Source: CAZVPF01 sp964628195
GTDB lineage: Bacteria; Planctomycetota; Phycisphaerae; Sedimentisphaerales; Anaerohalosphaeraceae
Direction: 5' to 3'
DNA length: 30,121 nt
Assembly (NCBI GenBank): GCA_964628195.1
Contig: CAZVPF010000036.1
Location: forward strand, 1-30,121
Positions 1 through 7,859 of the stretch are shown here, piece after piece; position 1 is the stretch's first letter, and each line of letters starts with the position of its first letter. The position numbers and the translations under genes are program-made. The notes below the pieces were generated by a model. The model made no database searches. It saw only the letters and a list, made by a program, of their open reading frames with translations, and was not told the DNA's origin.

Positions 1-81
1 ATAATAAAAACCCATAGCAACAAGTACGAGCGCATACAAAGCGAGTATAATTAAATCAATTCCACCAAGACTTGTCTCCAT
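1..81 (-). CDS. Sodium:solute symporter family protein, N-terminal fragment (runs off window)
   Basis: Reading leftward from an ATG at 81 gives 27 codons open to the window edge. The peptide starts METSLGGIDLIILALYALVL and continues hydrophobically to a GFYY end. A short polar leader followed by an I/L-rich first membrane helix with a LDLIILALY-like start is typical of sodium:solute symporters (SSS family), which import sugars, nucleosides or other solutes with sodium. An AGGGA sequence lies about 10 bases upstream of the ATG. The gene follows the nucleoside-hydrolase-like gene after 97 bp in the same direction, so it is probably the last visible gene of that unit and its importer. Only the first helix is visible, so the family call rests on a short stretch. 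Confidence 0.6.
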   Translation of the reverse strand, partial: METSLGGIDLIILALYALVLVAMGFYY

Positions 82-178
82 AGATAACTTCCCTGTAGTA
101 AAAATCTATTTGAAATTTATCACTAAAAAGTATACATTCACCCCAAGATCGACTTTTTGAGGAGTTATGCAGTTCATA

Positions 179-1246
179 TCATCGGTCAGGCTGCAGCGCG
201 CTTACTTCATCTTTGCTGGTTATTTTTTCTTTTGGTTTAACTCCCCTTATTCTTTCGAGAGATTTAGCTCCCGTGCCGTACGGGCTGGAACAGAGTTTGC
301 GAAATGTCGAAATAACTGCACTTTTTTCAGTCGAGTTTAAAGTGAGGTAGCGGTGTCTGCCATCGGGGTTTTGATTAAATAAGGCGAAGCCATTATCATC
401 AATGCTAAGTTCCCCCGGCATTGATTCATTAAAAAAGCCCACAGCTCCGCATATAGCGTAGTAAACAGCGATCAGGTCCCAAGAAGGCCTGTCATAAGGC
501 ATTTTTCTAAAACGCTTGTACGCCTCTACAATCGGATGTTCAGGTGCCCAGGTAAAATCTTTTTCAATACTTTCAGACGGATAGGGTAATGCGCATCCGA
601 GCTCATAGCCGGTCAAAACGACGGGAACAGGGCAGTTGGAGAAAAAATACTGTGCAGACGGAATATCACGCCAGATATTGAATTCACGATTATCCATTGT
701 AGGGTTTTTTTGAACTTTATCGCTGAAGTCTGCGCACATGGCCGAGACGAAACGCACCTTTTTCTCAAATAGCCTCCTGCCGTCAAGACTTGAATAATCG
801 TCAGGTCCGGTCTTCAGCAGACGTGCCATATTTGTTGAAAAACCGAGCATTATAACAACCACAGAATTATCCGACTGCCGGGCCAAAGTCTTTCGAAGCA
901 CTTTTACGGCTTCTTCCGGCTGATTAGATAAAGACAGTTTTCTTGCAAAGAGATGATTACCGTTTTCCCGCTTCAAATTGGCAACATCCGGAGCATATTT
1001 ACCGTCGTATTCAGTTACACCATTTTTGACCATGCCGACAGGGATATCTCCGCGTCCGTAAAAATTATTCAGCAGATCCATATAAACCGGTGACCAGGGG
1101 TTATCCTTGGATATAGTAATCGCCTGAATTTTACACATGCCCTGTCTTTCAAGCGTATATGCGATGGCCAGAGCCAAAGGGTCATCAATATCGTTGCCAA
1201 TATCAGTATCAATAATTAATGATGTCGGATTATGTTTCAGAGCCAT
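179..1246 (-). CDS. Nucleoside hydrolase-like (IUNH-fold) protein
   Basis: A 355-residue protein without a signal peptide, so probably cytoplasmic. The metal-binding N-terminus is present as DTDIGNDIDDPLALAIA (residues 13-29), followed by the family's E-F-N segment (188-190) with D194 and a C-terminal SWDLIAVYYAI segment (255-265). Inosine-uridine hydrolases cleave the N-glycosidic bond of ribonucleosides with a calcium ion held by these aspartates. The residue before the last metal aspartate (D257) is Trp256, where classical enzymes carry the catalytic His, so a normal purine nucleosidase role is doubtful. The tail after about residue 325 is charged and probably disordered. It lies between a prepilin-like gene and a symporter gene. 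Together with the ribokinase gene at 6584-7513 it could release and phosphorylate ribose or a similar sugar (inference). No strong ribosome-binding site is visible. Confidence 0.8.
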   Translation of the reverse strand: MALKHNPTSLIIDTDIGNDIDDPLALAIAYTLERQGMCKIQAITISKDNPWSPVYMDLLNNFYGRGDIPVGMVKNGVTEYDGKYAPDVANLKRENGNHLFARKLSLSNQPEEAVKVLRKTLARQSDNSVVVIMLGFSTNMARLLKTGPDDYSSLDGRRLFEKKVRFVSAMCADFSDKVQKNPTMDNREFNIWRDIPSAQYFFSNCPVPVVLTGYELGCALPYPSESIEKDFTWAPEHPIVEAYKRFRKMPYDRPSWDLIAVYYAICGAVGFFNESMPGELSIDDNGFALFNQNPDGRHRYLTLNSTEKSAVISTFRKLCSSPYGTGAKSLERIRGVKPKEKITSKDEVSALQPDR

Positions 1247-1349
1247 AATAAAGTTTTCTTAATTTATCAAACCATAAATTTATCTAAAATATTCATTTCT
1301 CTATATAAAGTTTAAATCTCAAACTCAAAAAACCTACTTTAATACAAGA

Positions 1350-2180
1350 TTAAAGCGAGTTTCTCATCCATGCCGGCCATTCGACATATTCATCTACATC
1401 AACATTTTTTCTATTCCACCTCTTGTGGAATTCTATTTTCCAAAGTTCTTTCAAGCCCACCTTTCGGACTGAATTATCCATAAAAGTCCAGTTCACTCCC
1501 AGGTTATGTCTGTCAAGACAAAATCTCTTTAATTGATCCAGCCGTGACGTCGTATCCTTCCAGCCATGGTCACCTTTAAATCGAGGCGGTCTAGGCGGTG
1601 CCGGATAGAACCAAACATCGGTTGCAATAGGATAGCTTGCATCACCTAAAACAGGCACTTTATAGCTTCGCTTTACCATGTTTGTTTTCCAGGCCAGACT
1701 CTCGGCGGTACTTGAAGGATAAGAGTCGGGTTCCCCCAACCAGCCGCTTAGAACCCAGTCATTGTGTCCATAACTGAACAGGGGAAGGTCCTCATGGAAA
1801 TAACTGGCGTCGAATGCCGCATAAGGATGCCCCGAACCGTCCGAACTTTCGGGCTTTTTGGCGCTTGGACAAAGATATATCTCCTTTTCCCCACTAAGAT
1901 AGGGTTGCGTGGCGGTATACCAGCAGTTTGCCAATTCCGTATCACCTATGGTTTTTACAAAATAATAAGCTGTGGGGTACTTGTTTTCGTTATCTTCAAG
2001 ATACATCATGTATGCTGTAGACAACTGGCGGAGATTGGACTGGCAAACAACCTGTTGCGCCTGCTTTTTCACCCTGTTGAGCGAAGGCATAAGAATAGAC
2101 AGAAGCAGGGCTATAATAGAAATAACAACCAGCAATTCTATGAGGGTAAACCCTTTTTTTTGTGCCAAATTTTTATTCAT
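1350..2180 (-). CDS. Prepilin-like protein with N-terminal cleavage/methylation motif
   Basis: A 276-residue protein. An in-frame TTG lies six bases further upstream, but the ATG at 2180 is preceded by GGAA at suitable spacing and is preferred. The N-terminus carries the type IV prepilin/pseudopilin processing site KKGFTLIELLVVISIIALLL, with cleavage expected after the Gly and Glu at +5, followed by a long hydrophobic helix. The rest is a globular domain ending in RHNLGVNWTFMDNSVRKV, which resembles the H-x9-DG motif of the very numerous planctomycete pseudopilins. It is likely anchored in the inner membrane by its helix, but its role is not known. It is separated from the upstream Fn3/dockerin gene by a strong hairpin and followed by the nucleoside-hydrolase-like gene. 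Confidence 0.85.
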   Translation of the reverse strand: MNKNLAQKKGFTLIELLVVISIIALLLSILMPSLNRVKKQAQQVVCQSNLRQLSTAYMMYLEDNENKYPTAYYFVKTIGDTELANCWYTATQPYLSGEKEIYLCPSAKKPESSDGSGHPYAAFDASYFHEDLPLFSYGHNDWVLSGWLGEPDSYPSSTAESLAWKTNMVKRSYKVPVLGDASYPIATDVWFYPAPPRPPRFKGDHGWKDTTSRLDQLKRFCLDRHNLGVNWTFMDNSVRKVGLKELWKIEFHKRWNRKNVDVDEYVEWPAWMRNSL

Positions 2181-2223
2181 AATCAAAGTTCCATCACATT
2201 AGATTATGTTTGCGTATCATAAT

Positions 2224-2259
2224 GGCTGTCGCTGCCGACGAAAGCGTGCAGCGACAACC
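2224..2259 (-). other. Intercistronic hairpin upstream of prepilin-like gene
   Basis: Positions 2224-2235 pair with 2248-2259 across a 12-base loop, giving a 12-bp stem with one G-U pair when read on the minus strand. It sits between the end of the dockerin-tailed gene (2283) and the start of the prepilin-like gene (2180). No U-run follows the stem on the minus strand, so it is not a standard intrinsic terminator. It could stabilise the upstream message or attenuate read-through. Confidence 0.6.
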
Positions 2260-2282
2260 ATTTCATTTACTATAAACAACCA

Positions 2283-3899
2283 CTACGGCCAGATACCGCT
2301 CTGAGCCCACTGCAAGGCAATTTGTGCAAAGTCTTCGAGATCAACTACACAATCACCATTGATATCACTTTCCGGCGGGAAAAGACAACGTGGTTCCCAA
2401 AGTCGGATATTATCAATAACCATGGTTCCTGAACCACCTGCCGAGGGATTTTGCCTGTCGCCAAACCCGACACTGATGTTGTCGATACTGTTCATATTTA
2501 TAGCGGCGTTGGCGTCGGTAAAATCTGTCAGCGCGATTCTCCATATATTCCAGTCCGCAACTTGAGTAATCGTGGAATCACTGACGACTACAGCTGTATT
2601 AGTGCCGTCTGAAAGGGCAACATACATCTTTTCAGCTGAATTACCCGGGTCACCGTAGTACCAGATATCGAGGGAAACTACTCCGTAAATCGAAAAGTCT
2701 GAATAGAGTGGAATTGCAGAAGCATCCGAGTAGAACGGGGCCAGTGAATGGTCATAAGTCATCTGCATCGCGTTGGCTCCCTGGGAAGGTGCACTTACCA
2801 GTGAAATTGTAGTTCCGCTTGCCGCATTCCAGACAGCTACCATATCAGTAGTGTCGGCATATGTCTCGAACTCTTCGACGGCAAGGGTGCCCCGGATGGT
2901 GAAAGACCAGACATCGCCGGTCCATACATCTGTACCGTTAACTTCATCTACACGCCAGTAATAAGTTGTCCCAAAATCAAGACTGCCCGGATCAAAACTG
3001 TTAACATCTGCATTGAGTGTTGCCTCAAGTGCCAGGTTTCCGGGATCGTCTCCAAAGTAAACCTTATGCTGTGCGGCATTTGTTCCGGCATACCATGAAA
3101 GTGTCACGCTCGGTTCGGGGATAAATTCTCCATCTCCCGGAGAAGGAGCCCATGCCTTGAGCAGGAAGTCAGTATTTTCGGGTGACAAGACGAGCGTGTT
3201 GGTGCCGTCATAAAGAACAAGCGGAGTTTTAGTGGCGTCTTCGGCAGTAATATATCCTCCGGTTATATAGTCATTTGCAATTGTTCTCTGGTCTCCACCG
3301 AGTTGGAGCAAACCGCTTGCGCCAATATCGATGTTTCCGCCGTCATAAATTGTCACATCATAAGCGATCAGGGTTCCGCCATCGAGATTGATGTACCCTT
3401 CGCTGAAAGCTCCGTCATCGGACGGAACATATAAGCCTATATTATCACCATCTCCATAAACCTCTACGACACCGTCAGTTATATTAAGAGTACCAATACC
3501 GCCACTTTGCCCAAGTTTTAAATCCCTTGTATAGATATCAGCAGTTTCACCTGTAACATTAATTATGCCCTCTCCAAAAGGAACCATAGCTACAATCCAG
3601 TAACTGGTATTTTCCAAGCTGCCGCCGGTAAAAGTCATAGTCGTTGTAACTTCACTCTGATAAGTCGGCCCCAATATCTTCCTGGGCATAACGGTGTCAC
3701 CTGCCTCAATAAGTATAGTGCCTCCGCTTTCTTCCAATAAAACCCTGTCGCCGTTTGGAGGCAGAGTATCGCCTTGCCAGTTTTCCGGGGTGAGCCACCT
3801 GTCATCGGAACCGCCTCCGTCCCAAACAGTATCAGCCATAACAGCACCGCTGATTAGAATCACCGTAACCAAAAACATATTAGTTAACTTTTTTAACAT
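2283..3899 (-). CDS. Secreted multidomain protein: WDGG module, Fn3-like, beta-sandwich, dockerin-like tail
   Basis: A 538-residue exported protein with a signal peptide at about 1-22. Residues 23-240 are a repetitive Gly/Asn-rich module starting VWDGGGSDDRWLTPENW, probably an elongated beta structure, shared with three other proteins in this window. Residues 248-336 resemble a fibronectin type III-like domain (LSWYAGTNAAQHKVYFG, then TTYYWRVDEV). Residues 338-502 look like a carbohydrate-binding-type beta-sandwich, starting VEEFETYADTTDMVAVW and ending MVIDNIRLW. The tail DINGDCVVDLEDFAQIALQW (512-531) is a single calcium-loop dockerin-like motif. No catalytic site was recognised, so a binding or scaffold role is more likely than an enzyme. 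It begins 31 bp after the upstream PEP-CTERM gene, with AAAGGGA before the ATG. Confidence 0.85.
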   Translation of the reverse strand: MLKKLTNMFLVTVILISGAVMADTVWDGGGSDDRWLTPENWQGDTLPPNGDRVLLEESGGTILIEAGDTVMPRKILGPTYQSEVTTTMTFTGGSLENTSYWIVAMVPFGEGIINVTGETADIYTRDLKLGQSGGIGTLNITDGVVEVYGDGDNIGLYVPSDDGAFSEGYINLDGGTLIAYDVTIYDGGNIDIGASGLLQLGGDQRTIANDYITGGYITAEDATKTPLVLYDGTNTLVLSPENTDFLLKAWAPSPGDGEFIPEPSVTLSWYAGTNAAQHKVYFGDDPGNLALEATLNADVNSFDPGSLDFGTTYYWRVDEVNGTDVWTGDVWSFTIRGTLAVEEFETYADTTDMVAVWNAASGTTISLVSAPSQGANAMQMTYDHSLAPFYSDASAIPLYSDFSIYGVVSLDIWYYGDPGNSAEKMYVALSDGTNTAVVVSDSTITQVADWNIWRIALTDFTDANAAINMNSIDNISVGFGDRQNPSAGGSGTMVIDNIRLWEPRCLFPPESDINGDCVVDLEDFAQIALQWAQSGIWP

Positions 3900-3930
3900 G
3901 ATAAATCCCTTTCAATTAATTATTCCCATT

Positions 3931-4716
3931 CTACTTTTTGCGACCCAAAAAAATCAGTCCCGTTGCGAGCAAACACATTGAAGCCGGCTCGGGCACTACT
4001 CGCGTATAGGTAACTCCACCATCTTCAAAAGTGCTTACCTGGACATTTGAAGATGACCCGTTTACAAGAATCTGGTCAGTTCCAATATATGAATTAACCA
4101 AACTTGTCTGGTCACCAACAAATATAATCTGACCTCCGTTAACAATATCCATAACAGCATTTGCTCCCATATCGGCTAACTGCGTTATTTGAAGAGTTCC
4201 ACCGTCAACGTTGACATCTACCGTACCGTTGTACAGTGTGCCACTGTCATTTCCAAAATACGCTCCCGTGTCAGCGATGTCACCGTAGATATTCAACAGA
4301 CCGGTAACATTTATAATTCCGGCATATCCATCTCCGCCTGCCACTTTAAGATCCCGCGTGTTTACCGTACCGTTAACATTAAGAACCCCGGTTGCTCCTG
4401 CCTCATAACCCATATACCAGTAGCTGTCATTTGTAAGCTCCCCGTCAACTGTTACGGTTCCAACACCAGTGGAATCCCAGCAGGGTCCTATAATTCTACG
4501 GGGCAAAACCGTTTCGCCAGAAGGAACCCAGACAGTGGCACCGGCTATATCAAGGAACACGCGTTCTCCATCAGGAGGCAGTGTATCATTGTCCCAGTTT
4601 TCGGGGGTCAGCCAACTGTTGTCTGACCCTCCGGCGTCCCAGAATTTATCTGCCAAAACCGGATTTGCTGCCAGAAGCACCATCAGAATTCCCAAAATAA
4701 TTTTGACTGTTTTCAT
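3931..4716 (-). CDS. PEP-CTERM sorted protein made of the WDGG module
   Basis: A 261-residue protein. The ATG at 4716 was chosen because GGAGGAG lies 7-8 bases upstream; an in-frame TTG at 4731 overlaps that ribosome-binding site. A signal peptide (MKTVKIILGILMVLLAANPV, cleavage near residue 22) precedes FWDAGGSDNSWLTPENW and about 210 residues of the same repetitive module found in the neighbouring gene. The C-terminus has the PEP-CTERM pattern: VVPEPASMCLL, a hydrophobic stretch, then a basic end (GRKK). Such proteins are recognised by exosortase-type enzymes and moved to the cell surface or extracellular matrix. It is the first gene of its unit, directly downstream of the conserved regulatory site and a TATAAT box. 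Confidence 0.85.
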   Translation of the reverse strand: MKTVKIILGILMVLLAANPVLADKFWDAGGSDNSWLTPENWDNDTLPPDGERVFLDIAGATVWVPSGETVLPRRIIGPCWDSTGVGTVTVDGELTNDSYWYMGYEAGATGVLNVNGTVNTRDLKVAGGDGYAGIINVTGLLNIYGDIADTGAYFGNDSGTLYNGTVDVNVDGGTLQITQLADMGANAVMDIVNGGQIIFVGDQTSLVNSYIGTDQILVNGSSSNVQVSTFEDGGVTYTRVVPEPASMCLLATGLIFLGRKK

Positions 4717-4798
4717 TTTAGTCTCCTCCAATTAAGAATTAGGTTGTAAAAGATACACGAAAACGAGCACACACTGCTCAATTTTAACTATTACCTTT

Positions 4799-4861
4799 AT
4801 TATAGGATATTTTTCATTTCATACGATACCACTTTTCGACAAAAAACAAGCATTTTCCGAA
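4799..4861 (-). promoter_or_regulatory. Conserved tandem operator (site A) with -10 box for the 4716->1 unit
   Basis: Read in the direction of transcription, half-sites TTCGGAAAA and GTCGAAAAG lie 21 bp apart within 4829-4861, separated by a T-rich stretch. Twenty-eight bases after the GTGG that ends the site is TATAAT (4804-4799). No good -35 hexamer sits 17 bp before it, which suits activator-dependent transcription. The 33-bp core matches site B at 29 of 33 positions. AraC-family proteins typically bind direct repeats two helical turns apart, so the XylR-like regulator at 16485 is the probable ligand (inference). Confidence 0.65.
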
Positions 4862-4899
4862 CGGCATACATTTGCATATACCTTAATAATGATATTTGG

Positions 4900-4923
4900 G
4901 CCCTGTTTTTGGTCAAACTGGGC
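4900..4923 (-). terminator. Terminator-like hairpin after the sulfatase gene
   Basis: Immediately after the sulfatase stop codon, 4900-4908 (GCCCTGTTT) pairs with 4915-4923 (AAACTGGGC) at 8 of 9 positions over a 6-base loop. The sequence after the stem on the minus strand is A/U-rich but lacks a clear U-run, so termination here is plausible rather than certain. Confidence 0.35.
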
Positions 4924-4924
4924 T

Positions 4925-6517
4925 TTAAACAAGAGGAAAAGTATCATTCATACGATCCAGCCAGTATTGAAGCTGCTTTTCCAATTCCATCATCATCTCA
5001 TTGTTTTCAGCAGTTTTTGCCATAACGGGGTTGATTTGATAAGGATCTTTAAGGTTATCATATAAGTATCTCCGGGTTTTAATGCTTTTGGGACCTGCAT
5101 AATCCGGCAGCTTTTTAACCTTTTCGGTGTTACGAGTTCCATACGCATCAAATGAAAATTTATGTCCCTTGATGTTAAGGCTTCTGTCCACAACATAGGT
5201 ATAGCGTTTTGTTCGCACCGCCCGGTATCCGAGCTCGCGCCAGTCATATCCTTTCATGAAAAGATGCCTGCCATTTTTGACCCAGGGGACCGGATTTGCC
5301 ATTTCCCAATACTTACTTCCATCACATGGACAGCCCATTAATGGTACCGATTCACGGTTGAAATCCACCCCATTGCTCAGGGCTTCAGACATGTCGTCAC
5401 CCTGGCAAGATTCGGGCGGTTCAAACCCCATAAGGCCAAGCAATGTAGGCATCATGTCAAATGGCCCCATTAGCATGTCATTTTCACCTCTTTTAATTCT
5501 ATCTGGCCAGCGGATAAGGAAAGGAATATTTATAGCTTCTTCGTACCATATATCCTTTTGCATCATTCCCTGAGAGCCGAGCATCTCTCCATGGTCTGAA
5601 GTAAATACAACGATCGTGTTTTCCGAAAGCCCCTGTTCATCGAGAGTATTAAGCAGCCTCCCGAAGTTTTCATCACATGAAGTTACCGCAGCGAAATAAT
5701 TTCTTTGAACCAGATTCAGGTTTTTAACAGTATCCTCTTTGACGTTTGGCCGGAATTTAATCTTGTCTTCATCATAAAGCGATGCTTTATCTCTGGGCGC
5801 GACATATGGCGGATGAGGCGGATTCCAGGAAACGAACAGCGCAAAAGGCCTGTCCTGTTTTTTTCCTCCTTTTTTTATAAAGTCTATTGCAACATCGGTT
5901 TCATGCTCTACAGACCAAGTGTTTTTTTTAACGATTTTCTCGGGGCTGTCACCCGTCCAGTAATTCGGATTAAAATGCGCTCTTCCCGTGTTGTAGGCAT
6001 ACCAGAAATCAAAACCGTGCCTTCGGGGTCCCGGGGGTGTCCATGCGTCTGAGCCTTCTGTTGGTTTGTCTTTAGGATTTTCAGACAAGTTTTTAGACGG
6101 CATTTCAAGGTGCCACTTTCCTATATATCCTGTACGATACCCTTTCTCTTTCAGTACGTCACCAATGCAGTACTCTCCCCTGCGAAGTTCCATCCCGAGC
6201 CCTTCGAGACAATTGAAAGTCATTCCTGTTGAGACGGGGAACCTTCCTGTGACCATCATAGCTCTAAAAGGAGTGCAAACCGGATAAGAGCTGATCGCGT
6301 TGGTCAGGTACTGCCCCTCTTTGGCCATACGGTCGAAATTGGGGGTTATAACAGGATCCTGGCCCATAAAGCCCAGAGAATGATTGCGAAACTGATCGGC
6401 CATGACAAACAGCAGATTCGGCTTTTTTTTCACAGAACCCTCAAGGACCGATGGGCCGGCCACTGCGGTAAAAACACAGCCCGACGCTACCGTTTTCAAA
6501 AATGTTCTTCTATCCAT
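4925..6517 (-). CDS. Cys-type arylsulfatase family protein, Tat-like signal
   Basis: A 530-residue member of the formylglycine-dependent sulfatases, which hydrolyse sulfate esters, here probably on a glycan. The N-terminus MDRRTFLKTVASGCVFTAVA has a twin-arginine-like RRTFLK signal, suggesting export in folded form. The catalytic motif CTPFR (Cys81) fits C-x-P-x-R followed by MMVTGR; this Cys must be oxidised to formylglycine. Metal ligands are visible in FVMADQ (D41, Q42) and TSDHGEMLGSQG, and GKWHLE supplies the conserved Lys and His. Length is normal for the family. It ends the 12782->4925 unit, 66 bp after ribokinase, with AAAGGA upstream of the ATG. No plausible maturase is in the window: the FGE-like domain at 12935-16231 lacks the needed cysteines. 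Confidence 0.92.
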   Translation of the reverse strand: MDRRTFLKTVASGCVFTAVAGPSVLEGSVKKKPNLLFVMADQFRNHSLGFMGQDPVITPNFDRMAKEGQYLTNAISSYPVCTPFRAMMVTGRFPVSTGMTFNCLEGLGMELRRGEYCIGDVLKEKGYRTGYIGKWHLEMPSKNLSENPKDKPTEGSDAWTPPGPRRHGFDFWYAYNTGRAHFNPNYWTGDSPEKIVKKNTWSVEHETDVAIDFIKKGGKKQDRPFALFVSWNPPHPPYVAPRDKASLYDEDKIKFRPNVKEDTVKNLNLVQRNYFAAVTSCDENFGRLLNTLDEQGLSENTIVVFTSDHGEMLGSQGMMQKDIWYEEAINIPFLIRWPDRIKRGENDMLMGPFDMMPTLLGLMGFEPPESCQGDDMSEALSNGVDFNRESVPLMGCPCDGSKYWEMANPVPWVKNGRHLFMKGYDWRELGYRAVRTKRYTYVVDRSLNIKGHKFSFDAYGTRNTEKVKKLPDYAGPKSIKTRRYLYDNLKDPYQINPVMAKTAENNEMMMELEKQLQYWLDRMNDTFPLV

Positions 6518-6583
6518 AATCTATCCTTTGAATTTCAAGTTCACAATTAAAAGCTGCACATGCAAACCACCTTGAAGTTTTGG

Positions 6584-7513
6584 TCACTCGACACTTTCTC
6601 GAGTAAGATTATTTACTTCTTGCAGATTCGGCATAGAGGACTGGGCCCCCACTTTGGTTACGCTCAAGGCCGCAACGTCTTTTGCAAAAACTGCCGCCTC
6701 CCGCATCGACAGAGCCTCAGACACAGCATATGCAAGTGCGCCGGTAAAAGCATCACCTGCCGCTGTACTGTCGACAGCATTGACTTTTCTGCTTTCGATA
6801 AATTCCTTGCCGTCAGCCTCGGCCAATAACACCCCTTTTTCGCCGAGCGTTATTATGACCGTATTCGGACCCCTCCCCAGTAGAACATCAGCCGCTTCGG
6901 CCGCCGAGTTTTTGTCCCTAACCCTGACCCCTGTTAACGCAGCTGCTTCTAACTCGTTCGGCTTGATGACATCTGCCATTTTCAGCAGCTCATCACTGAG
7001 AGGTACAGCCGGCGCCGGGTCAAGTATAAATGGTATGCCATACTTTTTGGCACTTTTGGCAGCTTGGAGTACCACATCCATTTTTATTTCCAACTGACAT
7101 ACTACGACCGCTGAAGATGCAATTTTATTTTCGGCTTTTATTACATCCTCAACCGATAGCGAATGATTTGCCCCGGGTACAACAATTATTGAATTTCTGC
7201 CTGATTCATCTATAGATATTAGAGCCACCCCGGAAGAAACCCCCTCTATTTGTTCAACGTATGCTGTATTGACACCCTCCGAGTTGAGATTTTCAAGTAA
7301 TTTGGAACCATAGATATCTCTGCCGAGTTTTGCAACAAAGACCACATCTGCGCCAAGCTTTGCCGCCGACACAGCCTGGTTTGCTCCTTTTCCACCCGGA
7401 ATCATGAAAAAATCGCAGCCAGTCAGTGTTTCACCTATCTCGGGTATGCGCGGCGCGGAAGCAACGAGGTCCATGTTACAGCTCCCGATGACAATTATAG
7501 ATTTATTTGGCAT
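6584..7513 (-). CDS. rbsK: Ribokinase (PfkB family)
   Basis: A 309-residue cytoplasmic sugar kinase that would phosphorylate ribose or a related sugar with ATP. The start at 7513 (MPNKSIIVIGSCNMDLV) matches the family N-terminus; the frame stays open a further 47 codons upstream, but that stretch overlaps the preceding gene. The sugar-binding PfkB signature GGKGANQAV and the C-terminal DSTAAGDAFTG, which carries the catalytic Asp and the anion hole, are intact. The length is standard. It lies 31 bp after the zinc-ribbon gene and 66 bp before the sulfatase gene. Specificity for ribose over other pentoses or ketohexoses is an inference from overall similarity. Confidence 0.85.
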   Translation of the reverse strand: MPNKSIIVIGSCNMDLVASAPRIPEIGETLTGCDFFMIPGGKGANQAVSAAKLGADVVFVAKLGRDIYGSKLLENLNSEGVNTAYVEQIEGVSSGVALISIDESGRNSIIVVPGANHSLSVEDVIKAENKIASSAVVVCQLEIKMDVVLQAAKSAKKYGIPFILDPAPAVPLSDELLKMADVIKPNELEAAALTGVRVRDKNSAAEAADVLLGRGPNTVIITLGEKGVLLAEADGKEFIESRKVNAVDSTAAGDAFTGALAYAVSEALSMREAAVFAKDVAALSVTKVGAQSSMPNLQEVNNLTRESVE

Positions 7514-7544
7514 AGTTCTTTGTTTAGTATTCAAACACAATTTA

Positions 7545-7835
7545 TCAGTTCTCAAGCAGCTCCTTCTCCTGTATGGTATTCTTACCACATTCTTTACAGG
7601 GAGGCTGGATAACGGTCTGAGTCTGGGGGTTGGCATTATTGCGGCGAAATTCATAGTACTCAGTCAGCGGCATCTCATACTCTGCCCCGCAATTTGTACA
7701 TTTCACTTCGAGCATCTGTCCTTCGACGCTTTCAAGCCCTTCATTTTCAGAATCTCCGGAAAAGTAGAGACTCAAAGTTCCGGCCAATAACAAACAGGCA
7801 ATAATAATTATTATCTTAACTGTTTTTGATTGCAT
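7545..7835 (-). CDS. Small membrane-anchored zinc-ribbon protein, function unknown
   Basis: A 96-residue protein with one N-terminal hydrophobic segment (about residues 6-25, IIIIIACLLLAGTLSLYF) followed by an acidic linker. The soluble part has two Cys pairs, KCTNCGAEYEMP and PPCKECGKN, about 34 residues apart, fitting a zinc ribbon or rubredoxin-like knuckle pair. The soluble domain would lie outside the cytoplasm if the anchor is a signal anchor, but topology is not certain. AAGGAAT lies upstream of the ATG. It sits tightly between the last sialidase-like gene (24 bp) and ribokinase (31 bp), so it is co-transcribed. No family was recognised. Confidence 0.75.
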   Translation of the reverse strand: MQSKTVKIIIIIACLLLAGTLSLYFSGDSENEGLESVEGQMLEVKCTNCGAEYEMPLTEYYEFRRNNANPQTQTVIQPPCKECGKNTIQEKELLEN

Positions 7836-7859
7836 AGTTTATTCCTTAAGGATTTACAC

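Noticed and set aside
148..160. ATCGACTTTTTGA as another copy of the tandem operator
   Set aside because: Only part of one half-site matches and there is no second half-site at two helical turns.
3694..3981. Antisense frames opposite the WDGG-module genes
   Set aside because: They mirror the repetitive coding pattern of the real genes and have no start signals or recognisable domains.
7514..7654. Longer N-terminus for ribokinase
   Set aside because: It overlaps the zinc-ribbon gene, and the ribokinase fold begins exactly at the ATG at 7513.
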